Positions 13,103 to 24,705 are shown, counted from the stretch's first letter. The stretch: DNA of 64,000 nt from Flavobacteriaceae bacterium (GCA_002862645.1 PKDQ01000024.1:53552-117551), one strand, 5' to 3'. The notes: a model not told the origin generated them from the sequence alone. Numbers and translations are program-made.

Positions 13103-13756
13103 TTAGTTCCCCTTCTTGAAGTCAGCTAAAAATTTAGCCAAACCAATATCGGTTAACGGATGCTTTGCCAAACCAGCAATAGCACTCAAAGGACCTGTCA
13201 TGACATCGGCACCAATGTGAGCACAGTCAATAACATGCATGGTGTGACGTACAGAAGCAGCTAAGATTTCTGTAGTATATGAATAGTTGTCATAAATATT
13301 TCTAATGTCTTCAATTAGCTGAAGTCCGTCTGTAGACACATCGTCCAAACGGCCTATAAATGGCGACACATATGTAGCACCAGCTTTTGCTGCAAGCAAG
13401 GCCTGACCCGTTGAAAAGACTAGGGTACAGTTTGTCTTGATGCCCTTATCTGAAAAATATTTGATGGCTTTGATACCCTCTAATATCATGGGTATTTTAA
13501 CCACAATTTGTGGATGAAGTGCCGCTAGGGCTTCACCTTCTGAAATCATACCCTCATAATCTGTTGCGATAACTTCAGCAGAAACATCCCCTTCTACGAT
13601 GTCACAAATGGCTTTGTAATGGACTATGATATTATCTTGACCCGTAATTCCTTCTTTGGCCATCAAAGATGGGTTGGTTGTAACCCCGTCTAAAATACCA
13701 AGGGATTGGGCTTCTTTGATTTGATCTAAATTGGCAGTATCAATAAAAAATTTCAT
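13103..13756 (-). CDS. Small transaldolase / fructose-6-phosphate aldolase family
   Basis: [36 protein letters not shown]. Confidence 0.93.
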   Translation of the reverse strand: MKFFIDTANLDQIKEAQSLGILDGVTTNPSLMAKEGITGQDNIIVHYKAICDIVEGDVSAEVIATDYEGMISEGEALAALHPQIVVKIPMILEGIKAIKYFSDKGIKTNCTLVFSTGQALLAAKAGATYVSPFIGRLDDVSTDGLQLIEDIRNIYDNYSYTTEILAASVRHTMHVIDCAHIGADVMTGPLSAIAGLAKHPLTDIGLAKFLADFKKGN

Positions 13757-13760
13757 GTGT

Positions 13761-14573
13761 TTAATTTAAATTATAAAAGGATGCTATAAGGTTTTCATAA
13801 GCGCGCTGTGGCAACAAAAACTTAATTAATGGCGAAAGTACTTCTAAAAATGGACCTACGCTGTAATGTGGCTTTAATTTCTTTTTATTTAATAGTTTTT
13901 CAATTTTTATAGCCACACTAATAGTCGGAAGTCCTTTATTAACATGGCTATCCATGTCTGCTAGTGAAGCCTTGTATTGTGTATAATACATGGAATCCTC
14001 GGAAAGAGGTGCATATATCCGGTTTTCAGCTATGGCTGTTTTAATGGAGCCTGGAGATAATACGGTACACTGTATGGGTGTGTGGCGCAATTCTAGGCGT
14101 AAGCTCTCGCTAATGCGCATCAGTGCTGCTTTTGAGGCAGCATAAATGCTCCGAAAGGGCAAACCATTGTCCCCCGCTAGAGAAGCTATATTAATTATAA
14201 GCCCGGATTGCTGCTTATGCATAAACGTCAATGTATGTTGCATAACACGTATAGGTCCGTTTAAATTTGTACTCATGAGGCTATCGACCGCCTTCAAATC
14301 CATTTCTTCTAAAGGACCAGCCATACCCATACCTGCATTGTTAATCAGTACATCTATGCGTGCATGTTGTGCAATTACAGCATCAATACCATCTTTTACA
14401 GAAGTATTATTCAATACATCCATGGCTATTAGAGCAAAAGGGTGATTGGGAAACTTATCGGGATTTCTACTGGTCCCAATAACCTGATATTGTAGTGAAG
14501 ATAGGTATTGCCCTACTGAAAGACCAATTCCTGAGGAAGCACCTGTAATAAGAACAACGCGTGAATTTTTCAT
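13761..14573 (-). CDS. Short-chain dehydrogenase/reductase
   Basis: [28 protein letters not shown] motifs. Confidence 0.92.
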   Translation of the reverse strand: MKNSRVVLITGASSGIGLSVGQYLSSLQYQVIGTSRNPDKFPNHPFALIAMDVLNNTSVKDGIDAVIAQHARIDVLINNAGMGMAGPLEEMDLKAVDSLMSTNLNGPIRVMQHTLTFMHKQQSGLIINIASLAGDNGLPFRSIYAASKAALMRISESLRLELRHTPIQCTVLSPGSIKTAIAENRIYAPLSEDSMYYTQYKASLADMDSHVNKGLPTISVAIKIEKLLNKKKLKPHYSVGPFLEVLSPLIKFLLPQRAYENLIASFYNLN

Positions 14574-14580
14574 AAAAAAA

Positions 14581-14675
14581 GGCAGGCTACCTACAGCACA
14601 CCGCTACGACCACTTACCCTTGCTGCGTTTCCGTCCTGGGGGGATTCAGCAGGAGCTGGTTGTGTAGAACCTGCC
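14581..14675 (-). ncRNA. ffs: Bacterial small signal recognition particle RNA (4.5S-like)
   Basis: Minus strand GGCAGGUUCUACACAACCAGCUCCUGCUGAAUCCCCCCAGGACGGAAACGCAGCAAGGGUAAGUGG...GUAGCCUGCC; conserved AGGACGGAAACGCAGCAAGGGUAA core and closing stem, then U7. Confidence 0.93.
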
Positions 14676-14680
14676 CAATG

Positions 14681-14688
14681 CAAATATA
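14681..14688 (-). promoter_or_regulatory. -7 promoter element of the SRP RNA
   Basis: Minus-strand TATATTTG ends 5 nt before the RNA 5' GGCAGG. Confidence 0.7.
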
Positions 14689-14747
14689 CGGGCTTTGTGT
14701 ATTTTATTAGAGACAATATTCATATTTTTAAACAATATATTTCTGTA

Positions 14748-15770
14748 ATGAATCCTCGCTTACTAACCTTTCTGGCCCTTGCCCTACTTCTGCTTTCGGC
14801 TTGTTCATCCAAACAGTCGCTGCACTATAAAATAACTACTGTCTCAAATGCTAAAAATCCAAGTATAGCGGATACCATCTTTTTATCGATAAAGCCAGCA
14901 GTTCAACAACAGGTCATTAGCTTTTATCACGATGATGAGGCACTTCAAGCGCCTTACATAATTCCTTCAAAAACAGGAGAACAAACGGTAAAAGCAGTTA
15001 TTGAAACAGCTGATGGAAACAGCGAAATATCAAAAACCATTAGAGTGTTTGCGCCTAATAAACCTAAAGTATTTGGGTATGAATTAATCCAAAGCTACCC
15101 GCATGACATCAACGCTTACACCCAAGGTTTGGAGTTTGTCAATGGTACGTTGTTCGAAAGCACCGGACAATATGGCAATTCATCCTTGCGAAAAGTAAAT
15201 TTTAAGACAGGAGAAGTCATTCAAAAACTACCTATTGACAAAGCTTATTTTGCAGAAGGCATCACCCATTTTGACGGTAAAATTATCCAATTAACTTGGA
15301 AAAAGAAAGTAGGTTTTGTTTACAATTCAGATGATTTAACTCTTAGCAAATCGTTTTCATATACCAAAAGCCCCGAGGGTTGGGGACTGTGTAGTGATGG
15401 TGATTTTTTATACAAAACAGATGGTAGTCAAAAACTTTGGAAGCTTGACCCCATTACTTTCGAGGAGCTATCTAGCCAAGACATAGTTACGCACAACACT
15501 TTTCTCTCAAAAGTAAACGAACTTGAATATGCTAATGGTAAGATTTATGCCAACACCTATCAGTTCAACAAAGATGTGGTCGTTATTTTTGACCCAAAAA
15601 CAGGAATTGTTTCTGGCGTTGTTGATTTTTCAGGACTCAAAAAGCAGGTTACCCAACACAATCAATTGGACGTATTTAACGGAATTGCCTACCACCCAGA
15701 GCGTAAGACTTTCTTTGTAACTGGGAAATACTGGGACAAACTATTTGAAGTAAAAATAATTGAAAAATAA
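14748..15770 (+). CDS. Glutaminyl-peptide cyclotransferase family lipoprotein
   Basis: Lipobox LLLLSACSS; FGYELIQSYPHDINAYTQGLEFVNGTLFESTGQYGNSSLRKVNFKTGEV. Start moved to 14748 since 14697 precedes the signal peptide. Confidence 0.88.
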   Translation: MNPRLLTFLALALLLLSACSSKQSLHYKITTVSNAKNPSIADTIFLSIKPAVQQQVISFYHDDEALQAPYIIPSKTGEQTVKAVIETADGNSEISKTIRVFAPNKPKVFGYELIQSYPHDINAYTQGLEFVNGTLFESTGQYGNSSLRKVNFKTGEVIQKLPIDKAYFAEGITHFDGKIIQLTWKKKVGFVYNSDDLTLSKSFSYTKSPEGWGLCSDGDFLYKTDGSQKLWKLDPITFEELSSQDIVTHNTFLSKVNELEYANGKIYANTYQFNKDVVVIFDPKTGIVSGVVDFSGLKKQVTQHNQLDVFNGIAYHPERKTFFVTGKYWDKLFEVKIIEK

Positions 15771-17325
15771 CTCCTGTTCTTTCTTACGCAATGCGATCCT
15801 ATTACTGGGATTAGTCCTTTTGATTTCTCTGTATAGCAGCTGCCGAAAAGACTTTGACTTTCGACCGGTACAGAACAGTGAGTTGCGCTTTAGTCGTGAC
15901 ACTATTTATTTGGACACGGTTTTTACCAACATTAGTTCTGCTACCTACACATTAAAGGTTTACAACACATCAGATGACCCAATTTCCATTCCTTCCATTT
16001 ACCTAGAAAAAGGAACAGCATCTAATTTTAGACTTAATGTAGACGGCAGGAGTGGCAAATCATTCGATGCAGTGGAACTGTTACCAAAAGATAGTATGTA
16101 TGTTTTTGTAGAAACAACAACTGATATTAAGCAGTTAACAAGTGCTAACACCCAGTTTTTATACGAAGATAAAATCCTCTTTTCAGACATTGGGGCAGTC
16201 ACACTAATGACACTGGTACAAGATGCCGTTTTTTTATATCCCGAAAAGGATGATCAAGGCATTAAAGAAAGTATTCCGATTGGGATAGACGATGTTGGAA
16301 ATACGGTAGGTCTCGATGGATTTTATTTGGACGATGACGAATTGGTGTTTACTAATGAAAAACCTTATGTGGTTTACGGCTATATGGGGGTGCCTTCGGG
16401 TAAGACCGTAACTTTTGAAGCAGGAGCGCGTATTCATTTCCACAAGAATTCTGGAATTATTGTCGCCAAGGATGCCACCATGATAGTCGACGGTACTGTG
16501 AGCAATGATCCAGAAAAACTTGAGGGAGAGGTTATTTTTGAAGGCGACAGGCTTGAGCCACTTTATGACTTTATTCCAGGTCAATGGGGCGCTATTTGGC
16601 TTACGGCTGGAAGCACACAACATCAATTTAATCACGCCACAATCAAAAATGCATCTGTAGGTATATTGATGGACTTTAATGACGAAACCAACAGCCCTAC
16701 ATTAACATTAGAAAACACCCAAATTCACAACAGTGCTGCATTTAATCTTTGGGGGAAAACGGCACATATCTCGGCCGTAAACAGCGTTTTTGGAAATGCG
16801 GGGCAATCCTCATTTGCTGGAACCATAGGAGGTAAATACGATTTCAAGCATTGTACCTTTGCGAATTATTGGAACAAAGGTTTTAGATCTACTCCCGCGG
16901 TATTGCTCAACGATTATACCCAACTAGCAGATGGAAGCAACTTTATAAAACCACTTACAGAAGCCACATTCGAAAACTGTATTATTGAAGGAAATCAATT
17001 TGTTGAGTTCTATGTAGAACAAGAAGGCAGCGATGCAGTAAACTTTTATTTAAACCACACGGCCATACAGTTTGAAACATCAAATACATCGATTGTCAAC
17101 AATCCATTTTTTGACTGGGAAAACAACTCCTATTACAACCAAATTATCCGTAACGGAAATCCCGCTTTTGTGCTAGCAGAAGACAACGACATGCGCATAA
17201 GCCAAGAGAGTGAATTTATAGGAAAAGGAGACGCAAGTGTGGTGGTTCCTGTAGACTTGGCAGGAAAAGCACGAACCTCGCCACCCGATTTAGGCGCTTA
17301 TCAACATGTGATTATAGAAGACTAA
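15760..17325 (+). CDS. Right-handed beta-helix lipoprotein
   Basis: Signal peptide ending [12 protein letters not shown]; repetitive beta-helix-like sequence; C-terminal PDLGAYQ. Confidence 0.75.
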   Translation: MKNNSCSFLRNAILLLGLVLLISLYSSCRKDFDFRPVQNSELRFSRDTIYLDTVFTNISSATYTLKVYNTSDDPISIPSIYLEKGTASNFRLNVDGRSGKSFDAVELLPKDSMYVFVETTTDIKQLTSANTQFLYEDKILFSDIGAVTLMTLVQDAVFLYPEKDDQGIKESIPIGIDDVGNTVGLDGFYLDDDELVFTNEKPYVVYGYMGVPSGKTVTFEAGARIHFHKNSGIIVAKDATMIVDGTVSNDPEKLEGEVIFEGDRLEPLYDFIPGQWGAIWLTAGSTQHQFNHATIKNASVGILMDFNDETNSPTLTLENTQIHNSAAFNLWGKTAHISAVNSVFGNAGQSSFAGTIGGKYDFKHCTFANYWNKGFRSTPAVLLNDYTQLADGSNFIKPLTEATFENCIIEGNQFVEFYVEQEGSDAVNFYLNHTAIQFETSNTSIVNNPFFDWENNSYYNQIIRNGNPAFVLAEDNDMRISQESEFIGKGDASVVVPVDLAGKARTSPPDLGAYQHVIIED

Positions 17326-18602
17326 GCGTTGAAGAGTGGACGATGTGCCATCATCTTGTGCACTTGTGCAGCTACCCCTTCAATTATTTTTTCGTTTTCA
17401 GGTTGCTGAATAACCTCATCAATAAGCGAAACAATAGGCTCCATGTCCGAAGGATTTAATCCTCGTGTTGTAATGGCAGCTGTACCGAAGCGTATTCCAG
17501 ATGTAACAAAGGGAGATTTGTCGTCAAAAGGAACCATGTTCTTATTGGCAGTAATTTCGGCCTTAACAAGAGCTTTTTCTGCTTGTTTTCCAGAAATGTT
17601 CTTATTGCGTAAATCAACCAACATCATGTGATTGTCTGTGCCACCTGAAATAAGGTCATATCCCCTATCTACAAAGGCTTTGGCCATGGCTTGTGCATTT
17701 TCACGCACACGTAACATATATTGTAGAAAGTCGTCTGTAAGTGCTTCACCAAAAGCAATGGCTTTTGCTCCAACAATGTGCTCAAGTGGTCCGCCTTGAT
17801 TGCCAGGAAAAACAGCCATATCCAACAATGAAGACATCATGCGCAAATTCCCATTTTTAAATTTCAACCCAAATGGATTTTCAAAATCTTGCCCCATCAT
17901 CATCAAGCCACCACGAGGACCACGAAGGGTTTTGTGTGTAGTAGTAGTAACAATATGACAGTGCGGTAAGGGATCGTTTAGGATGCCCTTGGCTATCAAT
18001 CCAGAAGGGTGTGAAATGTCGGCCAAAAGAAAAGCACCAATACTGTCGGCAATAGCTCTGAAGCGTTTAAAATCAATGTCCCGAGAATATGCAGATGCAC
18101 CTGCAATGATCATATTGGGTTTTTCTCTTGCTGCAATTTCTTCAATTACGTCATAATCCAAGCGTCCTGTTTCCTTGTCTACTCCGTAAAAGACAGCGTT
18201 ATATAGGCGTCCTGAAAAGTTTACAGGAGAACCGTGTGTAAGGTGACCTCCGTGAGACAAATCAAAGCCCATGATTTTGTCACCAGGCTTGATAAAGGCG
18301 TGGTAAACAGCAGTATTGGCCTGCGAACCAGAGTGGGGCTGCACATTGGCATAGGCAGCACCAAACAAAGCTTTTGCTCTATCAATAGCAATGGTTTCTA
18401 TTTCATCAACCACTTCACAACCGCCGTAGTAACGCTTTCCAGGGTAACCCTCGGCATATTTGTTAGTAAGGATGGAGCCTGTTGCTTCCATAACTTGTGG
18501 ACTAGTAAAGTTTTCAGAAGCAATTAATTCAACCCCGCCTATTTGGCGTGCTCTCTCTGCTTCGATTAACTCAAAAATCTGTTCATCGCGTTGGATTTTC
18601 AT
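17322..18602 (-). CDS. glyA: Serine hydroxymethyltransferase
   Basis: [48 protein letters not shown]. Confidence 0.96.
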   Translation of the reverse strand: MKIQRDEQIFELIEAERARQIGGVELIASENFTSPQVMEATGSILTNKYAEGYPGKRYYGGCEVVDEIETIAIDRAKALFGAAYANVQPHSGSQANTAVYHAFIKPGDKIMGFDLSHGGHLTHGSPVNFSGRLYNAVFYGVDKETGRLDYDVIEEIAAREKPNMIIAGASAYSRDIDFKRFRAIADSIGAFLLADISHPSGLIAKGILNDPLPHCHIVTTTTHKTLRGPRGGLMMMGQDFENPFGLKFKNGNLRMMSSLLDMAVFPGNQGGPLEHIVGAKAIAFGEALTDDFLQYMLRVRENAQAMAKAFVDRGYDLISGGTDNHMMLVDLRNKNISGKQAEKALVKAEITANKNMVPFDDKSPFVTSGIRFGTAAITTRGLNPSDMEPIVSLIDEVIQQPENEKIIEGVAAQVHKMMAHRPLFNA

Positions 18603-18699
18603 AGCATAGTATATATTTCCAAAAATAACAATAGCTGACACAATTCACATTATAAAAAAAAGCATTTATTAAAAATAAATGAACATCGCTATTATGTTA

Positions 18700-18707
18700 T
18701 ACTTTTG
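18700..18707 (+). promoter_or_regulatory. -7 promoter element of smpB
   Basis: TACTTTTG ends 4 nt before the preferred ATG at 18712. Confidence 0.5.
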
Positions 18708-18711
18708 CAGC

Positions 18712-19173
18712 ATGCAGCAGCAGGTCAACATAAAGAATAAACGTGCTCGTTTTGAGTATGAACTGATGGATCAGTATACTGCTGGTATTGTGCTAACAGG
18801 TACAGAGATCAAGTCTATTCGTGCGGGTAAGGCTTCTATTAACGAAAGTTTCTGTAGTTTCAGCGAACAAGGCGAGTTGTTTCTTATTAATATGCATATT
18901 GAAGAATACAGCCATAGTGGTTACGTAAACCACAAAACCAAAGGGGATCGAAAACTACTGTTGCAAAAAAAAGAAATAAAAAAGCTGCTCAAAGAAGTTC
19001 AAAACGTAGGGCTTACCATTGTACCACTTCATGTTTTTATCACGGATAAAGGCTGGGCAAAGGTTCGTATTGCGCTTGCAAAGGGTAAGAAAATACACGA
19101 TAAACGAGAAACCATCAAGGACAGGGAAAACAAACGTCAACTTGATCGCGTTAAAAAAGGCTTTCGTCGTTAA
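18712..19173 (+). CDS. smpB: SsrA-binding protein SmpB
   Basis: KNKRARFEYELMDQYTAGIVLTGTEIKSIRAGKASINESFC; C-terminal HDKRETIKDRENKRQLDR. Confidence 0.95.
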   Translation: MQQQVNIKNKRARFEYELMDQYTAGIVLTGTEIKSIRAGKASINESFCSFSEQGELFLINMHIEEYSHSGYVNHKTKGDRKLLLQKKEIKKLLKEVQNVGLTIVPLHVFITDKGWAKVRIALAKGKKIHDKRETIKDRENKRQLDRVKKGFRR

Positions 19174-19814
19174 TTTTTATCTCCCACTAAGGGAACAAAT
19201 CTAAAATTTCCAAGTACCAATTGTTCAAAATCAGCATCTGAGGTGCGTGTAATGACAGTCATCTTTTGATTTTTTTCTCCAACAGGAATAACCATTTTAC
19301 CACCAATGGTCAATTGTGCCAATAAGGCTTCGGGGATAAATGGAGCGCCTGCGGTGACAATAATTCTATCAAAAGGTGCTTTTTCAGCAAACCCATTGTT
19401 GCCATCTCCAAAAATGAGTTTCTTAGCTTTAAACCCAAGTGCAGGTAGTCTTTTTAGGCTTATACGAAAAAGTTCGTGCTGTCGCTCTATAGAATAGACC
19501 TCTGCCCCCATATGACAAAGTACAGCTGTTTGATATCCTGAACCGGTGCCAATCTCCAAGACTTTAATTCCTGGTAAAACGGTGAGTTGCTGGCTTTGAA
19601 AAGCTACGGTATAAGGCTGTGATATGGTTTGGTCAGCACCTATAGGAAATGCCTTGTCTTGATAGGCATGATCTTCAAAACTACTGTCCATAAACAAGTG
19701 GCGAGGTATGGCACCAATGGCTTTTAAAACAGCCTTATCGTTGATTCCTTTATCCTTTAATATTTCGATCAACTGACGGCGTCTTCCTTGATGTTTGGTC
19801 GTATCTTCCCTCAT
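19170..19814 (-). CDS. pcm: Protein-L-isoaspartate O-methyltransferase
   Basis: RHLFMDSSFEDHAYQDKAFPIGADQTISQPYTVA; VLEIGTGSGYQTAVL. Confidence 0.94.
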   Translation of the reverse strand: MREDTTKHQGRRRQLIEILKDKGINDKAVLKAIGAIPRHLFMDSSFEDHAYQDKAFPIGADQTISQPYTVAFQSQQLTVLPGIKVLEIGTGSGYQTAVLCHMGAEVYSIERQHELFRISLKRLPALGFKAKKLIFGDGNNGFAEKAPFDRIIVTAGAPFIPEALLAQLTIGGKMVIPVGEKNQKMTVITRTSDADFEQLVLGNFRFVPLVGDKN

Positions 19815-19819
19815 ATGTT

Positions 19820-19827
19820 CAAAAATA
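19820..19827 (-). promoter_or_regulatory. -7 promoter element of pcm
   Basis: Minus-strand TATTTTTG ends 5 nt before the start codon. Confidence 0.5.
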
Positions 19828-19861
19828 CAAAATCATACGGCTAGCCACCGCCTAAACTTGT

Positions 19862-19869
19862 TACATTTG
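19862..19869 (+). promoter_or_regulatory. -7 promoter element of the Gfo/Idh/MocA gene
   Basis: TACATTTG ends 4 nt before the ATG at 19874. Confidence 0.5.
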
Positions 19870-19873
19870 TAGT

Positions 19874-20857
19874 ATGAGCAAAACACTAAAAGCAGGTGTA
19901 CTTGGTGCAGGCCACTTAGGAAAAATACATCTTCGATTATTGAACCAGTCAGACAAATTCGATTTAGTAGGTTTTTACGACCCCAGACCAGAAGTGCGTG
20001 ATACAATTTCAGATGAATACGGCTTTAAAGCCTTTGATTCTGAAGAAGAATTGATTGCTGCTGTCCAGGTAGTAGATATCGTTACGCCAACTGTATACCA
20101 CCACAAATTGGCAAAAAAAGCCATCGAAATGGGAAAGCATGTCTTTCTGGAAAAACCCATCACCCAGACGGTAGACGAAGCAAATGAACTGATTGCACTT
20201 GCAAAAAAGCATCAAGTACTGGGTCAAGTGGGGCATGTGGAGCGATTTAATCCTGCTTTTTTAGCTGTCAAGGATGACATCAACGATAGCATGTTTATCG
20301 AAACCCACCGATTGGCAGAATTCAATCCCAGAGGTACCGATGTGCCTGTTGTTTTGGATTTGATGATACACGATATTGATACGGTGTTGAGTTTGGTGGA
20401 TTCGGAAGTGTCTGCAATTTCAGCGAGTGGTGTTGCCATCATCAGTGAAACACCAGATATAGCAAATGCTAGAATTGAGTTTGAAAATGGTTGTGTTGCC
20501 AACCTAACAGCCAGTAGAATCTCGCTTAAAAATATGCGTAAGGCCCGCTTTTTCCAAAAAGACGCCTATATCTCCGTAGATTATTTTAGCAAGAGTGTTG
20601 AAGTGGTTAAAATGGAAAACGCTCCAGAAAATGTTGGCGATTTTGATATGGTATTGGAAAACGCACAAGGCAAGAAAAAGCGTGTATTTTTTGACAACCC
20701 TAAAATACCAGGGGTCAACGCCATCTTAATGGAATTAGAATGCTTTGCCGATGCCATCCTTACTAATAAAGCAGTTATCGTACCGCTTGAACAGGGTAAA
20801 AATGCCCTTGACGTTGCGCTACAAATAACTGCACTTGTTGAAAAGTCATCTGCATGA
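19874..20857 (+). CDS. Gfo/Idh/MocA family oxidoreductase
   Basis: GVLGAGHLGKIHLRLL; GKHVFLEKPITQTVDEA. Confidence 0.92.
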   Translation: MSKTLKAGVLGAGHLGKIHLRLLNQSDKFDLVGFYDPRPEVRDTISDEYGFKAFDSEEELIAAVQVVDIVTPTVYHHKLAKKAIEMGKHVFLEKPITQTVDEANELIALAKKHQVLGQVGHVERFNPAFLAVKDDINDSMFIETHRLAEFNPRGTDVPVVLDLMIHDIDTVLSLVDSEVSAISASGVAIISETPDIANARIEFENGCVANLTASRISLKNMRKARFFQKDAYISVDYFSKSVEVVKMENAPENVGDFDMVLENAQGKKKRVFFDNPKIPGVNAILMELECFADAILTNKAVIVPLEQGKNALDVALQITALVEKSSA

Positions 20858-21495
20858 TTGTAGCCAACCTAAAGCAATTAAAAAAAGATGTGCCTGCTGC
20901 AGTAACCGTCGTGGCAGTATCCAAAACAAAGCCGATTGATGCCATTCAACAGGCACATAAAGCTGGACATTTGGACTTTGGGGAAAATAAGGTGCAGGAG
21001 CTTTGTCAAAAACACGAAACACTACCAACGGACATACGCTGGCATATGATTGGTCACCTTCAGCGAAATAAGGTTAAATATATTGCGCCCTTTGTACATC
21101 TCATTCACGGAGTAGACAGCGAGCGATTGCTTAATGAAATCAACAAACAAGGCGCCAAAAACAACCGTGTTATTGATGTGCTGCTTCAAATTCATATTGC
21201 AGAAGAATCTACCAAGTTTGGTTTTTCATATGCAGAAGCTGAAGCCATACTTTCGAAAGCTAATACCCATGAAAATGTAAGTATTACAGGACTAATGGGT
21301 ATGGCCAGCAATACCGACAACAACGCACAACTCACATCAGAATTTAGTGAACTTCAAGATTTCTACAACAAGCTGCAGGCATCCAATAATTGGACTACCC
21401 TATCAATGGGCATGAGCAATGATTACAAACTTGCAGTTAGCCTAGGAAGTACTATGATACGTGTGGGGAGTCTAATCTTTGGAAGTAGAAATTAG
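20854..21495 (+). CDS. YggS-family PLP homeostasis protein
   Basis: VAVSKTKP, DFGENKVQEL, WHMIGHLQRNK, LSMGMSNDY, IRVGSLIFG. Confidence 0.93.
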   Translation: MIVANLKQLKKDVPAAVTVVAVSKTKPIDAIQQAHKAGHLDFGENKVQELCQKHETLPTDIRWHMIGHLQRNKVKYIAPFVHLIHGVDSERLLNEINKQGAKNNRVIDVLLQIHIAEESTKFGFSYAEAEAILSKANTHENVSITGLMGMASNTDNNAQLTSEFSELQDFYNKLQASNNWTTLSMGMSNDYKLAVSLGSTMIRVGSLIFGSRN

Positions 21496-21500
21496 GAGAT

Positions 21501-22874
21501 ATGTATGCAGTTGTTGACGTCGAAACCACAGGGGGCAAATATAATGAAGAGGGCATAACAGAAATTGCCATTTATAAGTTTGATGGAACTAAAATTGAAG
21601 ATCAGTTTATCAGCTTAGTCAACCCTGAACGACCCATTCAACCTTTTGTAGTACAACTCACAGGTATTAACGAAAAAATGCTGCGAAATGCACCAAAGTT
21701 CTACGAAATAGCCAAGCGTATTATTGAAATAACAGAAGGCTGCACCTTAGTCGCACACAATGCTAGCTTTGACTACAGAATGCTTTGCGCCGAATTTAAC
21801 AGGTTGGGGTTTGTCTATGAGCGTCCTACACTATGCACTGTTACCCTATCAAAAAAACTCATTCCCGAACAAGCGTCCTACAAATTGGGAAAGCTCGTAA
21901 GAGCATTGGGTATTCCACTTAGCGATAGACATCGTGCTGCAGGAGATGCACGTGCAACAGTAAAACTGTTGAAACTATTGCTTGACAAAGACAGTAAAAA
22001 AAACATTGTCAAAGAAGTACTTCGAACAAAAGACCAAGACAAAGTAGCACGTAAGTTCCAAGCCCTTATGGAACAAGTCAAACCTGTTACGGGGGTTTAT
22101 TATTTGCATAACCAAAAAGGAGATGTAATTTATATTGGCAAAAGTATTAATATGCGTAAGCGTGTCAATCAACATTTTACCGGGAAGAGCAGAAAGGCTT
22201 TAAAAATACAGCTCGAAACGCATAGCGTAAGTACTGAAGAAACGGGGAGTGAATTGATAGCCCTATTAAAAGAAATTGACGAGATACAGCTACACAAACC
22301 CAAGCACAACAGAGTACATAAGAATGATCGTATTCGATTTGGCCTGCAAGAAGTAGTGAACAATAAAGGGTATCGTCTTTTACGCATTGTTCATGCAGAG
22401 GATGGAACAAACTACATCACAACCTTTAAGAACCTAAGCAATGCAAGGAAAACACTCTATTTCTTTGCACACAAATACACACTCTGCTTAAAGTACGTAG
22501 GACTTGAATCTCCCAAGGAGGCGTGCTCAGATGTTGAGATCAACAAATGTTTAGGTGCCTGTGCAGAAAATGAAGCTGTTGAGATTTATAACGAGCGTGT
22601 GCAGAATTGCATCGATCAGTTGCGTTTTTCTTCACCTAATTTATTGATAGTTGACAAGGGGCGTAGTCATGATGAGCGGAGTATTATACTTATACAAGAT
22701 ACAGAATATAAAGGTTTTGGATACTCTAATTTAAATTATCAGATTAATAATTTAGATGTGGTGAAAACCATCATTACACCGATGAAAAATTCTCGAGCTG
22801 CACGACATATACTGCAATCATTTATTAGAAAAAACAAAGTAAAACAAGTGATTGATTTAAATGAAAAAGCATAA
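21501..22874 (+). CDS. DnaQ-like 3'-5' exonuclease fused to a GIY-YIG (UvrC-type) nuclease domain
   Basis: DVETTGGKYNEEGITEIAIYKFDG ExoI motif; HRAAGDARAT ExoIII; then GVYYLHNQKGDVIYIGKSINMRKRVNQHF. Confidence 0.9.
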   Translation: MYAVVDVETTGGKYNEEGITEIAIYKFDGTKIEDQFISLVNPERPIQPFVVQLTGINEKMLRNAPKFYEIAKRIIEITEGCTLVAHNASFDYRMLCAEFNRLGFVYERPTLCTVTLSKKLIPEQASYKLGKLVRALGIPLSDRHRAAGDARATVKLLKLLLDKDSKKNIVKEVLRTKDQDKVARKFQALMEQVKPVTGVYYLHNQKGDVIYIGKSINMRKRVNQHFTGKSRKALKIQLETHSVSTEETGSELIALLKEIDEIQLHKPKHNRVHKNDRIRFGLQEVVNNKGYRLLRIVHAEDGTNYITTFKNLSNARKTLYFFAHKYTLCLKYVGLESPKEACSDVEINKCLGACAENEAVEIYNERVQNCIDQLRFSSPNLLIVDKGRSHDERSIILIQDTEYKGFGYSNLNYQINNLDVVKTIITPMKNSRAARHILQSFIRKNKVKQVIDLNEKA

Positions 22875-23769
22875 GCTTATTGTTATTTCAGGACCTACTG
22901 CAGTGGGAAAAACTTCGTTTACAATTGCGTTAGCAAAGCAATTAAACTGTCCCGTATTGTCAAGTGATGCCAGACAGTTTTACAGCGAAATGTATATCGG
23001 AACCGCCGTTCCATCAATAGCGGAACAACAAGGGGTCAAACACGATTTTATACAGCATTTAAGTGTACACGATTCCTACAGCGTTGGTGATTTTGAAAAA
23101 GACGCATTATCACTGCTTAAAAGATACCATAAAGAGCATCCTGTTGTGATTATGGTTGGCGGCTCTAACCTGTACAACAATGCCGTCATGCATGGGCTAG
23201 ACACATTTCCAGAAATAGCTGAGGAAATAAAAGACCAGTGGCAATTAGCATATGAACATAAAGGACTCAAACATTTACAGCAAGCGCTTCAAAAATTAGA
23301 TCCCGATTATTTTCAAACTGTTGACTTAAATAATCACGTGCGATTGTTACGCGCCTTGCACATATGCTCGGTTGCGGGCAAGCCCTACTCTTCTTTCTTA
23401 GAGCAAAACAAAGAACAAAGAGACTTTGAAAGCTTAAGCATTGAGATTTGCATGCCCCGAAAACAGTTGTATGACAACATCAATAAGCGTGTTGACATCA
23501 TGATTGAAAAGGGCTTGGTTGCCGAAGCCAAAGCACTATATCCATACAAACACCTCAACTCCCTGCAAACAGTGGGCTACAGAGAGTTATTTCGGTATTT
23601 TGAGGGAAAACAAAGTTTGGAAGAAGCTGTGGAAGACATCAAAACCAATACCAGAAGATTTGCAAAGAGGCAACTCACATGGCTTAGAAACCATCCTTGC
23701 ACACACAAGCTCTCTTATGATACAGCGGTAAATGCAGCATTAGTTAGTCAACTAGGACTGGAAATATAG
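22861..23769 (+). CDS. miaA: tRNA dimethylallyltransferase
   Basis: [39 protein letters not shown]. Confidence 0.95.
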   Translation: MKKHKLIVISGPTAVGKTSFTIALAKQLNCPVLSSDARQFYSEMYIGTAVPSIAEQQGVKHDFIQHLSVHDSYSVGDFEKDALSLLKRYHKEHPVVIMVGGSNLYNNAVMHGLDTFPEIAEEIKDQWQLAYEHKGLKHLQQALQKLDPDYFQTVDLNNHVRLLRALHICSVAGKPYSSFLEQNKEQRDFESLSIEICMPRKQLYDNINKRVDIMIEKGLVAEAKALYPYKHLNSLQTVGYRELFRYFEGKQSLEEAVEDIKTNTRRFAKRQLTWLRNHPCTHKLSYDTAVNAALVSQLGLEI

Positions 23770-24705
23770 ATCTAGGTTACGTTGCATTCTAATTGCAACA
23801 TCCGAAAAATCAGCTTTTATAAATTTCTTTCCTGTTATGTGTTCATAAAGCTCGATATATCGCTCAGAAACCGTTGCGATATATGCAGCTGTCATTTCGG
23901 GAGGCGTTTGTTCTTCAAGCCCTTGAAAACCGTGCTCAATAAGCCAACGACGCACAAACTCTTTCGAAAGCTGACGTTGTGGCGTTCCTACATTCTGACG
24001 TGCTTCATATCCGTCGGCATAAAAATAGCGAGACGAATCGGGTGTGTGAATTTCATCAATCAGTACTATGTTTCCTTGGTTATCTTTTCCAAACTCATAT
24101 TTGGTGTCTACCAAAATCAATCCTTGCTTGGAAGCCATTTCGGTACCTCGCTTAAATAACGCCCTGGTATACGCAGCTAATTGCTGGTATTCTTCTTGAG
24201 TAACGATGTTGCGTGCCACCAATTCTCTAGGTGTAATATCTTCATCATGATCACCTTGCTCGGCTTTAGTTGCAGGCGTGATAATGGGTTCTGGAAACGC
24301 ATCGTTTTCACGCATACCTTCTGGCATATGAGAACCACATAACAAGCGTTTTCCCAAGGCGTATTCGCGCGCTGCATGACCTGCTAAATATCCCCTAATC
24401 ACCATTTCGACCTTAAGGGGTGTACACGCTTTACCAACGGCAATGTTTGGGTCAGGCACTGCTTCTAACCAGTTAGGGACGATATCGGCTGTAGCCTCAA
24501 GCATATGGGCAGCTATTTGGTTTAAAATCTGTCCTTTGTATGGGATACCTTTTGGCATCACCACATCAAAAGCAGAAAGACGATCGCTGGCTACCATAAC
24601 CAAGGTGTCGTCATCTAGATGATAAACCTCTCTCACTTTCCCATTGTATTTACTTTTACAATTCTTAAGTTGCAAGTCCGACTGCATGATGGTTAGCATA
24701 GTCAT
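23752..24705 (-). CDS. purC: Phosphoribosylaminoimidazole-succinocarboxamide synthase
   Basis: [52 protein letters not shown]. Confidence 0.95.
   Translation of the reverse strand: MTMLTIMQSDLQLKNCKSKYNGKVREVYHLDDDTLVMVASDRLSAFDVVMPKGIPYKGQILNQIAAHMLEATADIVPNWLEAVPDPNIAVGKACTPLKVEMVIRGYLAGHAAREYALGKRLLCGSHMPEGMRENDAFPEPIITPATKAEQGDHDEDITPRELVARNIVTQEEYQQLAAYTRALFKRGTEMASKQGLILVDTKYEFGKDNQGNIVLIDEIHTPDSSRYFYADGYEARQNVGTPQRQLSKEFVRRWLIEHGFQGLEEQTPPEMTAAYIATVSERYIELYEHITGKKFIKADFSDVAIRMQRNLDLYFQS

Noticed and set aside
16234-16635. 133-aa minus ORF opposite the beta-helix lipoprotein
   Set aside because: Shadow ORF; the sense gene has a convincing signal peptide and beta-helix pattern.
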